From UBA6898 sp964463135 (lineage in GTDB: Bacteria; Nitrospirota; Thermodesulfovibrionia; Thermodesulfovibrionales; UBA6898): a stretch of 64,000 bases of DNA. A model generated the notes under the pieces. It did no database searches. It had not been told where the DNA came from and saw nothing but the letters and a program-made list of their open reading frames with translations. Position 1 is the first letter of the stretch. The number at the start of each line of letters is the position of its first letter. A program made the position numbers and the translations under genes. Positions 61,685 to 64,000 of this stretch are shown here, in pieces. The stretch lies in NCBI GenBank assembly GCA_964463135.1, contig CAYXBA010000009.1:1-64000 (forward strand), read 5' to 3'.

Positions 61685-63373
61685 TTAATATCTTTTTTTG
61701 TCCTTCGTGACACTTTTCACGTCATAGTCTTTTCTGGAGAACTCTTTTTTCGGATATTCTTTTTTTGGATACTCTTTTCTGTTGCTTCTTCCGCTGAATT
61801 CTTTCGCCGAGAACTCTTTCCGCGCATTCGCCGGCTTGATCTGCACACGCCTGCCCATGACCATCATGTCGTCAAGTGCATGGATCACCATGTCTGCAAG
61901 GTCGGCCGGCACTTCTACGAAGGTAAATGAGTCGTGCAGTTCGATCTTGCCGATCCTGCTTCCCGGTATGCGTGCACCCGAAGCAATGGCCTTCACGATC
62001 TCGGAGACCGTTATCTTGTCCTTTCTGCCGATCGTCATAAAGAGACGAGCGATGTTGCCGCGCTGTTCAGGAGCTGCGGATTCATTCACGTGCGCAACCT
62101 TGGGCTCGCCGTACGCAATACAGAGGGCAGCGGCTGCGATCTCCGCCACACTTGCTTCAGCAGCCAGCGCTTCTATCGTTTTAAGGTAGCCTTCATGCTT
62201 TTTCTCGCTGATCATTGCAGCGATCTCTTTGGCAATGCTCTTTTCCTTTGCCTTGAGCACCTCTTTTGAGGTTGGCAGATTTTTCTTGTCGATCGTGGTC
62301 TTGGCTGTCCTCTCGATCAGCTTAAGATGGCGGTATTCCCTCGGCGAGACAAGGGTTATGGCAATGCCTGATTTTCCTGCCCTGCCGGTCCTTCCTATTC
62401 TGTGGATATAACTTTCGGGATTCTGCGGAATACTGTAGTTGATAACGTGACTGACATTCTTGATATCCAGGCCCCGGGCGGCAACGTCGGTAGCCACCAG
62501 GATATCGAGCCTTCCCTTCTTGAACTTCTCCATCACCTCGTCCCGGTGCGCCTGTGTGAAATCGCCATGCAGCGGGCTGGCGCTGTACCCCATCTGCTGC
62601 AGTTTCATGGCCACCTCATCCACATCCCTTTTCGTATGGCAGAAAACGATTGCGAGCTGAGGGTCTTCGACGTCGATCAGCCGGGTCAGGGCATTGAGCT
62701 TGTCAGCATCCCGCACCTCATAAAAGACCTGCTTAATCTCAGGGACAACGACATCCTTCGGGTTAATCCTGATCTTTTCGGGCGAACGCATGAATTTCTT
62801 TGTGATGTTCAGTATCGGAAGGGGCATGGTCGCAGAGAAGAGAAGCGTCTGGCGCTCTGCTGGCGTTGTCTTGAGGATCGTCTCGATATCTTCGATAAAT
62901 CCCATATCAAGCATCTCGTCCGCCTCGTCCAGGACAACGATCCGGATGTCAGAAAGGGATAGCGTCTTTCTCTGAATATGGTCAATGATCCTGCCGGGTG
63001 TTCCGACGACAACGTCAACCCCTGCCCTGAGAGTCCTGATCTGGTTATCTATGGATTTCCCGCCGTAAACAGGAAATGCATGGATCTTCTTTCCGCTGCC
63101 GATCCTGTTCATCTCCTGGGCAACCTGCACTGCCAGTTCACGTGTAGGTTCAAGGATAATAGCAAAAGGCTTCTTGCCCCTCTTGGCCATTTCCACAATA
63201 GGGATGCCAAAGGCAGCGGTCTTCCCGGTACCAGTCTGCGCCTGCCCGATAACATCCTTCCCGTCCATGACCAGAGGGATTGCTGAGATCTGTATGGGCG
63301 TCGGTTCCTCAAAGCCGATCTCTGAAACCGTGCGTAATGTCTCCTTGCTGATAGAAAAATCTTCAAATTTCAT
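61685..63373 (-). CDS. DEAD-box RNA helicase with DbpA-like RNA-binding domain
   Basis: A 562-aa helicase of the DeaD/CsdA type. All motifs are present: Q motif region EEPTPIQ, AQTGTGKTAAF, PTRELA, TPGRI, DEAD, SAT, ARGLDI and HRIGRTGRAGK. Residues about 440-515 form a DbpA-type RNA-binding fold (IARLFMTIGRKDKITVSEIVKAI). The tail is basic, with repeated KEYPKKE/KEFS units that probably add RNA binding. It remodels structured RNA in ribosome assembly or decay; the rpsO-pnp genes are close by. Confidence 0.94.
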   Translation of the reverse strand: MKFEDFSISKETLRTVSEIGFEEPTPIQISAIPLVMDGKDVIGQAQTGTGKTAAFGIPIVEMAKRGKKPFAIILEPTRELAVQVAQEMNRIGSGKKIHAFPVYGGKSIDNQIRTLRAGVDVVVGTPGRIIDHIQRKTLSLSDIRIVVLDEADEMLDMGFIEDIETILKTTPAERQTLLFSATMPLPILNITKKFMRSPEKIRINPKDVVVPEIKQVFYEVRDADKLNALTRLIDVEDPQLAIVFCHTKRDVDEVAMKLQQMGYSASPLHGDFTQAHRDEVMEKFKKGRLDILVATDVAARGLDIKNVSHVINYSIPQNPESYIHRIGRTGRAGKSGIAITLVSPREYRHLKLIERTAKTTIDKKNLPTSKEVLKAKEKSIAKEIAAMISEKKHEGYLKTIEALAAEASVAEIAAAALCIAYGEPKVAHVNESAAPEQRGNIARLFMTIGRKDKITVSEIVKAIASGARIPGSRIGKIELHDSFTFVEVPADLADMVIHALDDMMVMGRRVQIKPANARKEFSAKEFSGRSNRKEYPKKEYPKKEFSRKDYDVKSVTKDKKRY

Positions 63374-63411
63374 GTTCTGTATCCTTTCTTAGCAATCTAT
63401 ACTGCCGTGGT

Positions 63412-63573
63412 TCATAATTTCAGCTTCACAAATAATACAGGTTTCACGCTCAATTCCTGCGTTGTTATCCCAACATGCAGATGGGTTCCTGTTGATCTTC
63501 CCGTTGAACAGACAAAGCCGATGACATCGCCTTTTGAAACACTTTTTCCAAACTTGCAAATAATTTTCTCAGC
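63412..63573 (-). pseudogene. Remnant of an M23 (LytM) peptidase C-terminus
   Basis: Directly after the Dus stop codon, in the same frame, about 53 codons encode GKSVSKGDVIGFVCSTGRST and then GTHLHVG, and end with a TGA. This is the last part of an M23 metallopeptidase fold, including the HxH zinc and catalytic motif. Nothing upstream encodes the rest of the domain and there is no start codon with a ribosome site. I take it as a decayed gene fragment. Confidence 0.7.
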
Positions 63574-64000
63574 TTAACTGGTAAGGGCAAATCCTTCGTA
63601 ATGACCCTCCTGATGGCTGTACGCATAGGTCCGCACAGACTCCATCAGGCCCAGCATCTCTTCCCGCGTATCGGCCTTGAATGCGCGATCTTTAAGTTGC
63701 CTTACTTCATGAAGCCCCTTCACATACCAGGCGAAGAGCTTGCGAAAAAGGATCACTCCTCTTTTGTCGCCGTAGAAATCACAGTTAAGATTCAGGTGGC
63801 GAAGCATGGTATCTGCCAGCTCATCGGGCCCCGGCCGTTCCGGAATGACGCCTTTTTCGAGATAAGCCATGGCGTCCCTGAATATCCATGGATTGCCAAG
63901 AGATCCCCGGGCAATGGCAACCGCATCGCAACCTGTTTCATCGAACAGTTTTTTTATGAGCTGAGGGGAAAGTGCATCGCCGCTCGCTATGACCGGGATC
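63574..64000 (-). CDS. tRNA-dihydrouridine synthase, C-terminal part (cut by window end)
   Basis: The reading frame runs off the window at 64000, so only the C-terminal 140 or so residues are seen. IPVIASGD and CDAVAIARGSLGNPWIF are the FMN phosphate-binding strands of Dus enzymes, which reduce uridine in tRNA D-loops. The C-terminal helical domain follows (LRHLNLNCDFYGDKRGVILF, RKLFAWYVKGL). The end TSstop is immediately followed by the M23 remnant. DusB is the most likely subtype, but this is not sure from the C-terminus alone. Confidence 0.88.
   Translation of the reverse strand, partial: IPVIASGDALSPQLIKKLFDETGCDAVAIARGSLGNPWIFRDAMAYLEKGVIPERPGPDELADTMLRHLNLNCDFYGDKRGVILFRKLFAWYVKGLHEVRQLKDRAFKADTREEMLGLMESVRTYAYSHQEGHYEGFALTS

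Overview
The window reads as a chromosomal scaffold piece from a Gram-negative bacterium. An outer membrane is implied by a two-partner secretion pair with a TpsB/FhaC-type porin. The housekeeping orders rpsO-pnp and ispE-tRNA-Gln-prs-rplY-pth, with the general gene content, fit a Nitrospirota or deltaproteobacterial-type lineage. That placement is inference only; there is no 16S gene here.

Left half (1-37.6 kb): a surface-protein locus. Reading leftward, one operon encodes a TpsB transporter, a small cytosolic TPR protein, a giant TpsA exoprotein and a TPR-sulfotransferase. The TpsA is at least about 9,958 aa and is interrupted by a 100-N assembly gap. The operon ends at a strong bidirectional terminator. 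Facing it are a zinc-ribbon methyltransferase and an HMW1C-like (GT41) glycosyltransferase. The TpsA repeats are crowded with N-X-S/T sequons, the acceptor sites of HMW1C enzymes. I read the locus as a cytoplasmic N-glycosylation, possibly glycan-sulfation, and two-partner secretion system for a very long fibre.

Middle (37.6-50.3 kb): a glycan cluster. Rightward are a BKACE-family enzyme, a DegT aminotransferase and a two-domain GT2 glycosyltransferase. Around them are a NeuD/PglD-like acetyltransferase, two more sulfotransferases of different families, a beta-1,4-galactosyltransferase-like GT7, a UDP-glucuronate decarboxylase, a B12-binding radical SAM protein and a UDP-galactopyranose-mutase-like flavoprotein. 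A TusA-like small protein and a YeeE/YedE transporter add a sulfur theme.

Right part (50.4-64 kb): conserved leftward housekeeping genes: pth, rplY, prs, tRNA-Gln(UUG), ispE, a TPR lipoprotein-like/exported protein, an M16 protease, pnp, rpsO, a metallophosphoesterase, DoxX, an SplB-like radical SAM protein, a DEAD-box helicase, a short remnant of an M23 peptidase, and a Dus gene cut by the window end.

Limits: all family calls are made by eye from motifs, without database searches. The true length and repeat number of the giant gene are unknown because of the gap and the likely repeat collapse.
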